From Cryptomeria japonica (taxonomy: Eukaryota; Streptophyta; Pinopsida; Cupressales; Cupressaceae): 64,000 nt of DNA. The stretch covers positions 20,238,047 through 20,302,046 of the forward strand of contig NC_081405.1 in the NCBI RefSeq assembly GCF_030272615.1, given 5' to 3'. This document shows positions 47,200 through 59,500 of the stretch, piece by piece; within the stretch, counting starts at the first letter, position 1, and every line of letters starts with the position of its first letter. A model generated the notes under the pieces. The model worked only from the letters and a program-made list of their open reading frames with translations. It did no database searches and was not told where the DNA came from. The position numbers were made by a program, and so were the translations under genes.

Positions 47200-50100
47200 G
47201 TCTCTAAGATTGAACTAAAATTTGTGAATACTAATAAATCATATGTACAAATTATTGTTCTATTGTGTCATAAAAATAATTACAAGAATAATAATAAATA
47301 TCTATTAATATTCTTGTGTGTGGAAAGGAAGTAAGGTAATAACATGATCAAAATGTAAATATTAAGCATTCAATACAATGTTTATAAATTAATAAAAAAG
47401 TTCTCCTTGATATTAGCAAGTGCCTCTTATTGATGTTGAATGTATTCTTCACTTGTTTGAACCTTTGGGTGTGCCCACAATGGAAAGGTGGTTAATGACA
47501 ATCAAAACCCATATAGTACAAAAATCCTAGAGATATTTGGATGTAATATGGAAATAAGTGTTATACCACTAATTTACTAGTCATGACCTTTACATCCATC
47601 TCTCTTGTTTATCCAGAAACTTTGGAGATTTAACCCTCAGTGCATTTGTTAACTATCTTGGTATGTCCATCTAATTGGGGATGATATGATGAACTATAAT
47701 CAAGCTAAGTTACTGAGCATTAAAATAGGTCAATCCATAAATTACTTGAAAATATAAGATCATGATCACTTACTACGAATTTTAGAGTCCCACACATTTT
47801 TTAAAGGGTTTCCTATAATGCTTACTACAAGTAGGTGTACCAAAGCATAAAAATGCTTAAATTTGGTGAGACAATCCACAACAACCATGAGGACATTTTT
47901 CCCTTAATATCTAAGAAAATCTGTGTTGAAATCTATGGATACCTTCTCCCTCCTCTAACTTGGAATAGATAAGAGTTGTAGAAGACTTGGGGTCTTAATT
48001 GACTCCCCTTTATTTTGCTAGCATAATATGCATTCTGCTACAAATTTTTGAATATCCCTTTTGAGCCACTCCCAAAAAATATTTATTTGATTCTATGGTA
48101 AGTCTTCAAGAATATAGAGTGCCCACCTACTAGAGAAGTGCATGTAATTATTTCAACACCTTAAACTTCAGGGTTGACATAGATACAACCTATCATTGTA
48201 CCATAAAGTATTTACTTTCCATACAAGTTTATCTTTAGGAAACATTTAAATCTTATTGTAGTTTCTCAACAAGAGTCTAAGTATCCATGTCATCCCACTC
48301 TTCTCATGCATCATTCATCTAATATTCCTACAATATGTAAATGACATACAATAGTGATTCTAAATAGAGCATCAACCATAACATTCTCATTTTCTTATAT
48401 ATGATTCAAAGTCACATCCCAATATATTTGTCACCCATTTTTATTGTTCATCAAATGAAAGCCTCTATTTGAAGAAATATTTGAGACTGTCACAGTCTAT
48501 ATCTACCTTAAAGTGTTTTCTCATTTGATATGACCTCCATTATTTGATTGGATGCAAGATAACCAACATTTCATTCTTATAAACTAGCTCCAACAAAATA
48601 TTATGTTTGAGTTGGTAGCTCTAAAATAATATGGGTCTTCCTTCTTACATGAGTATTTCTCCTATGCAATGTCCTAAAGCATATATTCTTCTTCAACAAG
48701 GTTTTGCGAGGCTAAGCCATGCTACTATAATTATTTACAAATTGGTGATAGTAACCTATAAGCCCTATGAAACCTTATAGGTTTTTTAGGGTCTTAGGAA
48801 ATTTTCATTCTACAACAACCTCAACATTATGAACTCCCTTATGTGAAACAATATGACCTAGGTACTTCACTTCTTTGACTTCGCACTCATTTGGACAACC
48901 TAGCGTAATGTCCAAACTTTATTTACATGTTGCAATTTTTCCTCTCACATTTTTTATATATTAAGATGTCATCAAAAAATACCTAAACAAATTTATGCAA
49001 AAGTGACTCAAAGATAGAGTTCATAAAGCTTTGAAATGTAAATGGTGCATTTGTACGACCAAACAGTATTACAAAAAAAATCATAATGCCCCTCATGGGT
49101 TCAAAAATTTATCTTATATAAATCATAATATTTAATTCTTATTTGATGATGATCAAAATGAAGATCAAGGAATAAATGACACAATAAATCTCATCTAATA
49201 AATCATCAAATGTTTTTTTATTAAAAAAGTAGTGTTAACTAGGGCATTGACCCTTAACAAAAAGCAACATCAAGAGAGATGATGTTGGAAGAGAACCACA
49301 ACCCAAAGGCAGAAAGAAACAAACACATGAACCTAACCAACCAAGGAACAAACTCCACTCAAGGGGGAGATGAGCCACCCAAACCCCCACGAGGGGGGGT
49401 ATGGGGCAGGGGAGAATATTTCTCCTTGCGCCTACAAGCAACCATAGACTAGGAAATGCTAAGCTCAACCAAAAGGGCCCCCGCAGGGTCAACAACACTA
49501 GAGACAGTAGAAGGTTGGAAGAGGGTCGTAGGGGGCTATAGAACATCAACAACAAGTTGTGACAAAAAAAACTAGCAGGAGCAAATCCAACAGCAAGAGA
49601 GGGTTGCAAGACAAGAGAAGCGGAAGTGGGGACCTTCGAAGATGAGGCCACAAAACATCAGTAGGAGCAACAGGAGTCGTGGGGGGCACGACAACATCCC
49701 CATGGGAGGAGCCAACAGATGCAAAATTCGTAGCATGTACTGTTAAGTGGTTAGCAGTAGCATTTCATCCACAAGGTAGAAACCTTTTGGTGTTGTGGAG
49801 AAGAGCAACTCGAAGCAAGATGGCCAATAGAGAAGCACCTTTTGTAGCAAAAGGGGAGGCCTTCAAAATCTAGCAGTTGTGACCAAGGCCTATCCCCCAC
49901 CATAAGAACCACATCACCCGAGGGAGGAGCAGAGATGTTGATATCAACAAGAATGCGGGCAAAGGTAGTGTGTTCCATTGACGACATAGCATCATCGACT
50001 TTCAGAAAACAACCAATAGAGTTATCGATTGCCTCACAGCAAGAGTGCTCCCAGAAATGAAGAGGGAGATTGATGAGCCAAACCCAAACTGGATGCACAT

Positions 50101-51190
50101 TAAGTGGTTCAGTGAGAGGGTTGAAAGAGGTTGTCCAAGGCTTGATGGAGAAGGAGTGCACTCCCCTTAAATCATCAATTGTTGACATAAGAGGTCACAA
50201 ATCTTTTTATATTGTACTCATTGAGCTCTTGATAGTTAGGACACTCCTCCAAGTGTGAAATTTATTGAATGCCATTACCATTGTAGAGATAAGAACTCTA
50301 ACTATGCTTAAAAATACTTGTCTCTAGCATCTCCCAAACCATATTACCAATCTTGCTTCTTTGTACTTATGGATACTTGTAACCTATCTAATTTTTGGTT
50401 GGTTGTCTTTCTAGTACTACTTGAACAACATGATCATTATATATTTTAGGAGGTAACCCTTTTGGCATCTCTCTAAAAACTAATGAGCTTAGCCTCAATT
50501 ACTTGTAGATCTAGTGGTGTAGAGGCGTTTAGGTGATATGCTTCTAATGAAAATAATTGGGTCACAAACTCGTCTACCTACTTGTTAAGTATCTTTTACA
50601 TTTGATAAAACCTTGCAATGGAGACTTGGACACAACTCTCTCGATTCTATTATCTTTCCCTCTAAGTGAAAATGCATGAATAGATCCTTAAAGTTCATCT
50701 CAATTTTTCCTAATGCAGTAAGCCACTATAATCACAATATAATATTTATTGCACCCACGAAGATAGAAAACATAAGGCAATTGAGTTAGTAATCACCCGT
50801 AAATAATTTTTTGCTATGGTGTTTTCCCAAACAATTGATTGTATCCTCATTTGCAATCACAATTTGAAATGTTGGAGTTGGATATGTAAAATAATTCAAA
50901 CGGGAAACTAACTTCTTACTGATAAAGTTGTGAGTATTTCCTAAATATTTCAATACTAATAATCTCTACTTCCTCAAGAAACCAACTACCTTAATCATTT
51001 TTGGTCCTATTGCTCGAGAATGCATTACAAGAAATTGTTGGTTGGGAATCTCATAATTTCTCACTTGGATCATTACCACTTTTAATATTTATCTTCATAT
51101 TTTTCCCCAATTAGCTCTTCAAGGTAGAGCAACATAATTTTTGCACTTATGTCCTCTAGCATATTTGCTCGCATAGTTAAGACATGACCA
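47200..51190 (-). pseudogene. Decayed chromovirus-type gypsy gag-pol
   Basis: Reading the minus strand from high coordinates: a CCHC knuckle KYARGHKCKNY (near 51150), aspartic protease relic with THNFISKKLVSRLNY and FQIVIAN (50960-50880), then RT upstream motifs GLPPKIYNDHVVQ and KIGNMVWEMLE (50480-50300). After the LINE insert come TNAPFTFQSFMNSIFESLLH and FFDDILIY, the RT catalytic region (49070-48960), and VKYLGHIVSHKGV with LIGYYHQFVNNYS (48890-48740). Integrase then shows GKNVLMVVVDCLTKFKHFYA (47920-47850), SSHHPQ.. and NT..H.S (47700-47550). Every domain carries stops and shifts; the order is that of a Tekay/Del-like chromovirus (lineage inferred). Confidence 0.88.
49216..50168 (-). mobile_element. 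ORF1-only LINE copy inserted in gypsy RT
   Basis: Flanked by AAATCATCAAATGTT (49201-49215) and AAATCATCAATTGTT (50169-50183), a 15-bp TSD with one mismatch. The low end has the A-rich tail (T run at 49214). 50188-49751 keeps LINE ORF1 sequence: NVHPVWVWLINLPLHFWEHS, DNSIGCFL, FARILVDINIS, LLDFEGLPFCYKRCFSIGHL. The rest, to the tail, is Pro/Ser/Leu-rich in broken frames. No ORF2 lies between ORF1 and the tail. Confidence 0.85.
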
Positions 51191-54102
51191 TTGTACCCAT
51201 ATTTTTAACTTATTAATATGGAAATCTAATAATCTAAAATTGGTAGAAACCTCCAAGAAATTTATCAAATTATAGTCTTAGGAGAAAATTGGTCGAAATG
51301 CTATTTTTGCAATTACTCCAATTCTATTCTAAATGAACTCAAATATGGATTGTAGTAGCTTCAATATTTCTTTGATCAACACTTTAGAAAACAATTTTTT
51401 TTTTGCCAAAATTGATGAAGATATGTGCTTCACAATTCGACCTCTTGAACTGAAAAATGCTTTGTTTCTTATATTATAGATGCTAAGATCATACTTTGAT
51501 ATGACTTGTAATGAGATAACTTGCACAAGAGAGAATATAATAGGACATATACCACAAATAATGGACAATACTTAGAGTAATAAGTCATTTTGAGGGGACA
51601 AATCTCCAAAATTTTCAAAAATGAACACAATTCACTATATAATGATCATGAACTAGTCATTAGTCCTTATGTATAGCATACTTATGTTTCTAGTATCACC
51701 TAAGCTGACTTAATTACATATATAAGACCGTATTCATGAATATATAACATAATTAAAAATTAAGATGAACATAACTCAATTATATGCATATTATAGAATT
51801 AAAAACATAACAAAATGAAAACAATCTACAAATATTAAATCAGAAAGTATTAAAATTAATTTAATTATTTTTATAAGTAATATCAAATAAAAAATAAACA
51901 ATAGTGTGGGAAGATAGAATAAGTATGCCATATAGAATGAAGATAAAATGTTGTGGAATGAAATGCCTAGTTGCTACAATAAAATGAGATTAGAATATAA
52001 TAATGAATGGTAAAGGCACAAGAATAAAATGGTGTAGCAAATAAAACAAAAATATTGTAATAACAATTGAAATAGTAGCATAAGGAATGCTATGGCGTGT
52101 GGAAATAAATGTAGTAGAAATTTTGTTTTCAAATTTGTGTTACCAAATCTTGAAAAACATGAAATAAATGCCAAAAGAATTTTAAAAAGTAGAAAGAGTA
52201 GTTGTAGAATGTGCATATTTGAATGCATATTGAAAATTGCCAAAAGTGGGTGTACTGCTCAAATAGAAGTTCTATGGGTATGAAAAATAAATTGTTGGGG
52301 TATAGAAAAATGTTGGTAAAAAGGATGTTCAATAATATTGGAAAAATGTTATAGGAGTTTGAGATGGTGACTGAAGGAGGTTTTCAATTTTTCGAATAAT
52401 CAAAAATATAAAATGATTGTATTTCTTAAAGATTTAGGTTATTCAAACATTTATATTATTATAAAGTCAACATTTAAAATGACATTTAGTTTCGCAAGGA
52501 CAATTGTTTTTTCGTGGTGCAACATCAAGCTCATTAGAATCACAATTAAAGATTATCACTAAAATAGAATATAATATAGTGCTAGTGATGTAATACCCAT
52601 CATAGAATCAATGTCATAAGGAGAAATAAATGTATGAAGAAGTCAAGTGAGAATATAAATGTCATAAGATATTGATTACGTGGTAACTTAGTTGGCAATA
52701 AATGGAACAAATATAACATTAGAAGGATATTCATAAGTAATATGTCATAACGTAAAAGAACACAAAAACATAAAAGGGGAGGAAAATGATTTATCATTAT
52801 TTTTTATTTTTAAATTTGAACATAAAAGGGGAGGAAAATGATTTATCATTATTTTTTATTTTTAAATTTGATGGGACATCAGCGTGACCGTGAAGATATC
52901 TACATGATTGCAACAACATTTGAGAGAATGTGAAAGCGATAAAGTATCAAGAGGTTAGGAAAGAGGGCTAAGGTAGGCCTTAGGACATTCTATAGAGACA
53001 ATGCTAAAATGAGCATAAAATGCAAAGTTAAAATTGCGAGGCATGCAATTTTTAATCATGTACAACACAACTTCTAATTTTAAAAATTATTTTATTGTTA
53101 ATAGTTGAACATCATTGAATTTGTAAAGTACTTCATAGTCTGGTAGTGCAATTCACCTTGTGAATCATGTTACCAATGCCTCATACTTGAGCAAACTTAT
53201 TGTCTAGTGAATTTGTTTTTTTAGTCTTGTTTTCTTTATAAGTGGTTTATTTCAATTAAATGTATCATCTGTAGAGGCAAGTTAAGCAATTATATGAGTT
53301 CGATCAATCTACTACTACAAATCTATATTTTATATAATATTTGAATTCACCAATATTGTATGGAATTGAGCTTAAAAAATATGGTGTTAGAAATTGCACT
53401 TTCTATAGTTTCTACACTATAAATTGCACTCATTTTAGTGTCTACTCTTGCAACATCTTAAGTTGCACCTTAGCTAATTGCATTAACCTTATTCGATCTA
53501 AAGTCCCAAATTGTGTCAATTATGATGATTTTGTTAAATTTTAAGTCCTTTTAAACATTTCACCTAATTTACTCAATATTTCAATTGTATTTTTTAGAGT
53601 CCAACTCTCAAACTCTAATGCCCATGTGCTAACATCAATGACCCCAAACTAGTATCCACCAAAAAGACAAAATAAAAAGATTAAAAAAAATCATAGAAAC
53701 TCATTCCTAACTCCCAAATAATCCATTAGTGGTGAGTCAATGTTGTGACTTCTTGAAGTGCCCATGTAATTTACTCCTTCCACTAAAAAAATGTTTTAAC
53801 TTCTCAATTTAATTTCTTATTGGCTCCAATGATGGCATCAAGCCTCCACCAATCTACTATGATATTTTCAAATTTCTCTCTTCTCTCAAATTAAAAATAA
53901 ACTAGTTTTCTTAAGGGTTCCTCTTTTTCTAATTTTTTTTAATCGTGCTAAGTTTTCAAATAAAATCTACCATACGTTATTCTCAAGACTTTTATGCTCT
54001 CAAATTCTGATAAATTTTCACTTACACCATTTGTATAATGTTTTGGGTCTTGATAGGATCTCTTATCAAGAAGTTTAATTCTTGTTTCTAATTTTAGATA
54101 AT
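51191..54102. other. AT-rich DNA, no supported gene
   Basis: This should hold the gag start and leader of the decayed gypsy element, but I cannot recognise a gag domain or an LTR edge. Short ORFs such as 51568-51329 and 52332-52129 have no domain. No RNA gene seen. Confidence 0.4.
52768..52870. repeat. 52-bp tandem duplication
   Basis: ACATAAAAGGGGAGGAAAAT and the bases that follow are repeated exactly at 52768 and 52820. Confidence 0.95.
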
Positions 54103-54120
54103 ATTGAAAATAGCAAGCCA

Positions 54121-54410
54121 AAGGGAATCTCAAGAGATCTATGGAGCAGACAAAAATCGACTTGCAGGATCTGCAGAACATATCTTAGAACTTGAATTAG
54201 CTTGAAGCTCAAGTTGTTGAGGCTCTGAAAAATCTTGGTTAGAGTTGTGTTTGTTCTTTTTTGTCTTGGTTGATTTGATCTAGTTTAGGTCTATGTTTTG
54301 AGTTTTTGCTAACAGTTGGCTATTGATTTGCTTGGTTTATCTTTATACCAGTGTTTTGTATATAGGATATTGGGATCCCTTCACAACCTGATTTTTCCTT
54401 AATCAAAAAC
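54121..54410 (+). mobile_element. Short retroposon (LINE or SINE 3' end) with 18-bp TSD
   Basis: Flanks ATTGAAAATAGCAAGCCA (54103-54120) and ATTGAAGATGGCAAACCA (54411-54428) match at 15 of 18 positions, all differences being G/A transitions. The insert ends TTTTCCTTAATCAAAAAC, the same type of 3' end as at 24755. No coding domain recognised. Confidence 0.65.
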
Positions 54411-54475
54411 ATTGAAGATGGCAAACCATGATAATTATTCATTTCTACAAAAAAAACCCTTCCTAAGTTTATTGT

Positions 54476-54527
54476 GGTAAAATCTCTTCCCTAATCTTAT
54501 TGGTAAAATCTCTTCCCTAATCTTATT
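54476..54527. repeat. 26-bp tandem duplication
   Basis: GGTAAAATCTCTTCCCTAAT is repeated at 54476 and 54502. Confidence 0.95.
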
Positions 54528-54780
54528 TTAGCTTTTATTATTGAAAATTAATTGTGTAGGTTTCTTGTTAAAAAATATTGAAGATCTATTTTGTAGCATT
54601 CTTAGATTTTTATTATTGATTGTTTTTTTATTTATAAGAATTGGGTTATGCTATTGAATTTTGAAAACTTCAAAATTTTCATCATTGTCTTCTCTTCTTG
54701 AGTTGAGAGAAGTAGAGTTGAAGCTTCTTTGTTAACCTTTTCCATTTACACCCTTCTCCTTGCTCTATTCCTAGAGAGAT

Positions 54781-55800
54781 TTATTATTATTATTATTGAA
54801 GAAATGCAATAAAAAATTACAAGAAGACAGTCACCAAACTATCAAAGAAATTACAATATAATTGTCTGTAATAAAAACATATTGCAGCATTACAGATATT
54901 GACTATAGTTCTAATATAAATTGAGAACAAAAAAACATATTGAAACATCATAGAGATTGACTATGGTATGAACATTACATGATATTCCAATAAACAACTA
55001 GGTTGTCCCAAAATTACAATTAGCAAATCCAAAATAACAGAGTGGTTGAATCATGAAATATGAACAATAGGTAAACAATAGCCCAAAGATGAGAAAACCA
55101 ATTGAACATAAAGGAGTAGCAGTCATTTTTGCAAAAGAGGCCTAAGTCCTTGAAGTACACGAATCTTCTTAATTCTAAACAATTGATCAATCTAACATTT
55201 GATACACTGAATTTGAAAATCCATCTTTAAGCACTTCATGGAATCTGCCTCAATTGAGAGAAGAGAAAAGTAAGACAAATAAAAAATGTCAAAGTTTTAG
55301 AACTACAAATTTCTCATGAGCATTATCATTATTAAAAACTGCTTTACATCAAACTCTCCATAAATGCAATAAGATTGTTTGTTGAACTATAAACAATAAC
55401 AATATTTTGGAGCCCAATACACTTCTTTCTAATTAAGATTATGATAAAAAATAGCAGGCAAATAGTGAAACACAAAGTTCCACAATTTCTTAACAAACTG
55501 GGATGAGAGTTTTATAATTTCTTAATAAACTGGCATCCCCAAAAAGTGTGCCTCATATCTTCATATTTTTAGCAAAAAGAACAATTAGTGGATTGGACCA
55601 TAATGCATTTCAACCTGCCACTAACAAGCAACTTACAATGTATTATCTTTCAAGCCACTAATTATGCTTCTGAATTGATTCTTGATTTCTAAATTTGAGT
55701 GGAAAGTTTTGTCCAAAAATTTTCACTAAATTATCAATTTCATTTCATGTTCAAGCGAGATTTCATGGGCAGAATAGGAAGCAACTACAAATAATATTGT
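54781..55800 (-). mobile_element. LINE 3' part, decayed
   Basis: The low end is a TTA/TTG-rich tail at 54783-54799 (an AAT-type tail on the minus strand). Around 55580-55540 the minus strand encodes KYEDMRHTFWGCQ preceded by a Cys pair, the zf-RVT pattern of LINE ORF2 C-termini, as in the copies at 12.7 and 41.2 kb. Frames are broken by many stops. High-coordinate edge not determined. Confidence 0.55.
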
Positions 55801-56939
55801 TTAAGGAAAAAAAAAAACAAAAAAAAAAGACTAGATGATAATCATAGTCAATCTTTGAAAAAATTGCATTGAATTGTGGTACAAAGCTTCATAAATAAAT
55901 CTGGCACCAATGATTCCACAAAGATTATAAATGACTTGTATTTATCGCTCAAATTAAATTGAGATTTAATAAGATGTCATGATATAACCAATTCAGCATA
56001 TTAAAATCTCAAAGATCTCCAACCTTATTGATACTTTTTTAATAGAAAATAATATTGTTTTGAAAAATTTAAGATCAATTGCTACCATGATACAAAATAT
56101 GTTTGTTCCCATATACATATTTCCCTATGACATTTTCCTTTGTTTCCATAAACTTTTGACAAAGTGCATAGGCTTTTATCACACTATTTTCTACTGTTGA
56201 AGTGAAAGGTTAAATTGGAGATGACCACCTTGACAAGTTACTAGACAATCTTTTGTTTACCCATTTTTTGATCTCAAGATTTATACTCAATCCATCATTT
56301 ATACTTGAGCAGAGATGCCCACCCAAAAGACCCAGCGTTTTGATCTTTCTTACCTCCATTATTTCTCTTAATTTCAAGATTCACCTGTATATAACAATTA
56401 TTTCAACTTCTTTTTGTTTGCTATCACATTTTTCCTTTTCAACTTTTTAATGTAGTACGCAGGTGCAGCTATGGTGATGTGGACACACGTTTGGCAACAT
56501 CTAGGATCAGAAAGAGTTGCTTTCTACTAACCACACTTTCGACTTTAAAATCTGTGTCCTATTTTTCAGTTCTTTACAACATTTATTTTGTACAAATTCA
56601 AAATCTTTTAATCCTTTGATTAACTCAGCACTTTGCACTTTATAGCTTTATTTGACTAAAACTTGTTTGAGGCAGACACATCTGGTGTTCTAAATGAAGA
56701 AAAAATATTAATTTTGTCGGTAACATGACTTTTATTTGTGCTTACCTAATTTGAGATTCACTGAAGTTAAGCGTTTTGCTAATTAATGCTTACTTAATTT
56801 GAGATTAAGCTGAGCTTTTTTCATCATGAAACTAATGGAAATTTCAGGTAGGTAATTGAAAAGAATTGTTATCTATTCCTTACCCCAAATGTGAAATTTG
56901 GAACTGAATGAAAAAAATTTAAAAGCTACACAATTACAT
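55801..56939. other. AT-rich DNA, nothing recognised
   Basis: No domain-bearing ORF. Around 56750-56820 a short repeat (GCTTA(C/A)(C/T)TAATTTGAGATT) occurs twice. Confidence 0.45.
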
Positions 56940-56949
56940 CATGTTCTAT

Positions 56950-57800
56950 GCGACTGGTTAACTCCATTTTCTGCTTAATTTTAAGCAGTTGGAGTGTTCC
57001 AATGCAAATTTAAAATTGTTGGTAAAGGATAATTTAGAATCTTTTGTTATTTAAGTAGAGCTGCTATTATTTACGAATTGAAAATAACCCCATGTCCCCA
57101 TGCGGCTGCTTATGAACATTTTCTGCTTAAATTTAAGCAGCTAGAGTGTTCCCATGTAAAATTCTTATTAAGGGAAAAGGATAAATTGGAATCTTTCGCT
57201 ATTTTAGTGGAGTAGCAGCTGCTTAAAAAATGAAAATAAGCTTTGAAAAAAAAGGGGGGCTAGAAATAAGCAATGACTGCTTATTGAAAAAAAAGACACA
57301 TGGCTTCACCATATTTTTTTGCTCTCCTATTTACTTGCCTAAAATTTTGCTTATGAATTTTATTTGTAACAAATACTATCAATAATTTCATTACAAAATA
57401 ATTTAAGAAGATTGCATAAAAATAAGGGGCCATTTGACTATCCATGGGGCCACCTGCTCCACAAATTACTCCTTAAAAAGTTGAGCCGCTGCTGCTAGCC
57501 AAAATAAGCTAAGCAGCAGCATGGGGACATGCCCTAAGCTATGAGAAAAAGGAGGGCTGGAAATAAGCAGCAACTACATATTGCCAAAAATGCCACGTGG
57601 CTCCACAAATTTGTTTCCCTTTTTTTTTAACATTTTATTTCTAATTTTTACTTGTGCACAAATTATTAATAATATTATAAATACCAATTTTAAGATTTCT
57701 CTTAAAAATAAGCAAAAAAATAAATACTCATGGGACAACCAGCTCCACAAATATTTCCTAAAAAAGTTGAGCAAACGCTGCTAGCAAAAATAAGCTAAGG
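56950..57800. repeat. Diverged tandem repeats around AGCAGC/GCTGCTTA motifs
   Basis: A first pair is spaced 152 bp (TTTTCTGCTTAA at 56968 and 57120, each followed by TTTAAGCAG and GAGTGTTCC). A second pair of about 300 bp follows: 57240-57535 and 57540-57800 share GGCT(A/G)GAAATAAGCA, CACATGGCT or CACGTGGCT, AGCTCCACAAAT, AAAAGTTGAGC and CTGCTAGC. The motifs are partly self-complementary. This resembles a family of small DNA transposons, without proof of termini. Confidence 0.55.
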
Positions 57801-58119
57801 CTGGGGTCTCATGGAGGGGGCTTCCTAAAAAATAGAGCAGGCGTTGCTGAGATTTTTTAGGAAAATTTTTAAGCTGGTGGTCCCATGAATTTTGTAGTGT
57901 AGTCCAGCTTAAAAATTTGGGAACATGCTGTTGGTCTCCATGTGACAAAAATATTTAGTCACTATTATAGGTCAAAATTTACTTTTGATGTCAATAGGCC
58001 TTTGGTCTATGGGTGAAATCAGATGGTTTACACCAAGTCCGGCAGAGATCAAGTCTTGCTGAGTGCAAAGTTCCGGACATCATAAAGGATGAGGCCGGCA
58101 CGTGGGAATTTGACGGAAT

Positions 58120-58362
58120 GGATACCCCTCAGTTCTTGACTCTTAGCTGAAGAGGTTTCAGCCCATGATTTGTGCCCCATATCGGATAGCTAAAATGACC
58201 TTACGGATACCCTTCAGTCCTTGACTCTTAGCTGAAAAGGTTTGAGCCATCATATCAGATAGCTAAAACGATCTTATGGATACCCCTCACTACTTGACGT
58301 TTAACTGAAGAGGTTTCAGCCCACAGCTTGTGCCCCATATCAGATAGCGAAAATGACTTTAT
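58120..58362. repeat. 85-bp tandem repeat, three units
   Basis: Units begin GGATACCC(C/T)TCA at 58120, 58205 and 58278; a fourth start is truncated at 58363. Each has TTGAC(T/G)(C/T)TTAGCTGAA(G/A)AGGTTT and ATATC(A/G)GATAGC. The middle unit lacks about 12 bp. The GC-richer flank from 58020 belongs to the same insert. Confidence 0.85.
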
Positions 58363-59352
58363 GGATGAAAATCCTTCGATAAAAAAAGAAAAAATCTACT
58401 TTTAACAAATTTTCTTATGCTGATCCACCACTTAAAGAGATCATTAGGATACAATTCCACAGAATACAGGGTGTGATATATAATTTTTTTGATTTGAAGC
58501 TCATTATAGCATTATTTTTGTAAATGAACAAATCCAATCATGGTGCAATACCAGCATCCCTCAAATTGTTAAGCCATTGTGTAGTTCCTCCACAGATTTT
58601 AGACTGGATTAATGTCAATAATCCGATAGCGCCAACAGCCACAATTCTGCTAAAGTTCACACATTATACACAGCTGATGCACATACTATGCTCGAAGACC
58701 AAAATCTCGAGTCATTTCATGATAATGAAATTGTCTGTTATACGGTCTCTAGCAAAGAGAACATAGCATTGTGATGCCCTGTCCCTGAGAGAACGTGATA
58801 GAGGCCGTGGAAAGGCTGTTCTGAAATTTAGTTCTAGAATAAAAATGTCAGTTTGAATTGCATTAGATGTGAATCACATTCCCCAAATATCCATAACTAT
58901 TCAAGAGTAAGAATAGCTTTTACTAGATCCAATCTCTTTTATGCCCATTATATCATACCATGAATTTAAGTATATATATTTTTATGGAATAATTAGAAAC
59001 TAAATAGTTGAAATTTCCATTCTTGTTTCTGATGTAAAATCTATACCACCTGTACAAAATCTCCTTTCCAAGCTTCTATTTATTTTTCAGAAGTATCTTT
59101 ACATAGCAAATCCCAGGTTAAAAAGATGAATCTCCTCAAGGAATTACTTATTGTACCCCAGGAGAGAGATTTTACAACCCTTGAAAACAGGGGTTGGGAA
59201 ACCAGGGCAAATGTGATACGACTATACTAAATACATATCGTACATTCCAGAGATATTTCGCATTGACACAAACTACTAGATGAAAACTCTCTCTGAACTC
59301 AATCTGGCAGAGATCCACTATATCATCTCTGTTAACAACATTAACTCATACT
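58363..59352. other. Spacer downstream of the carotene hydroxylase gene
   Basis: No supported gene. An upstream-read poly(A) signal for the gene lies at 59353-59358, and a second AATAAA (minus) is at 59084-59079. Confidence 0.5.
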
Positions 59353-59358
59353 TTTATT
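59353..59358 (-). terminator. Possible poly(A) signal of the hydroxylase gene
   Basis: AATAAA on the minus strand, 143 bp past the stop codon at 59501. A further AATAAA lies at 59084-59079. Which is used cannot be told from sequence. Confidence 0.45.
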
Positions 59359-59500
59359 GCACACTCTCTCTCAAATACTATTTTGGATATGCCAGACCAG
59401 ATTCTCATTGTGTCAAAATTAACATCTCTTAATAAGTATTCCAAGATATGAAACTGGAAACGCCCATGAAAGTAACTCCAACAAATAATCAGAGTTATCA

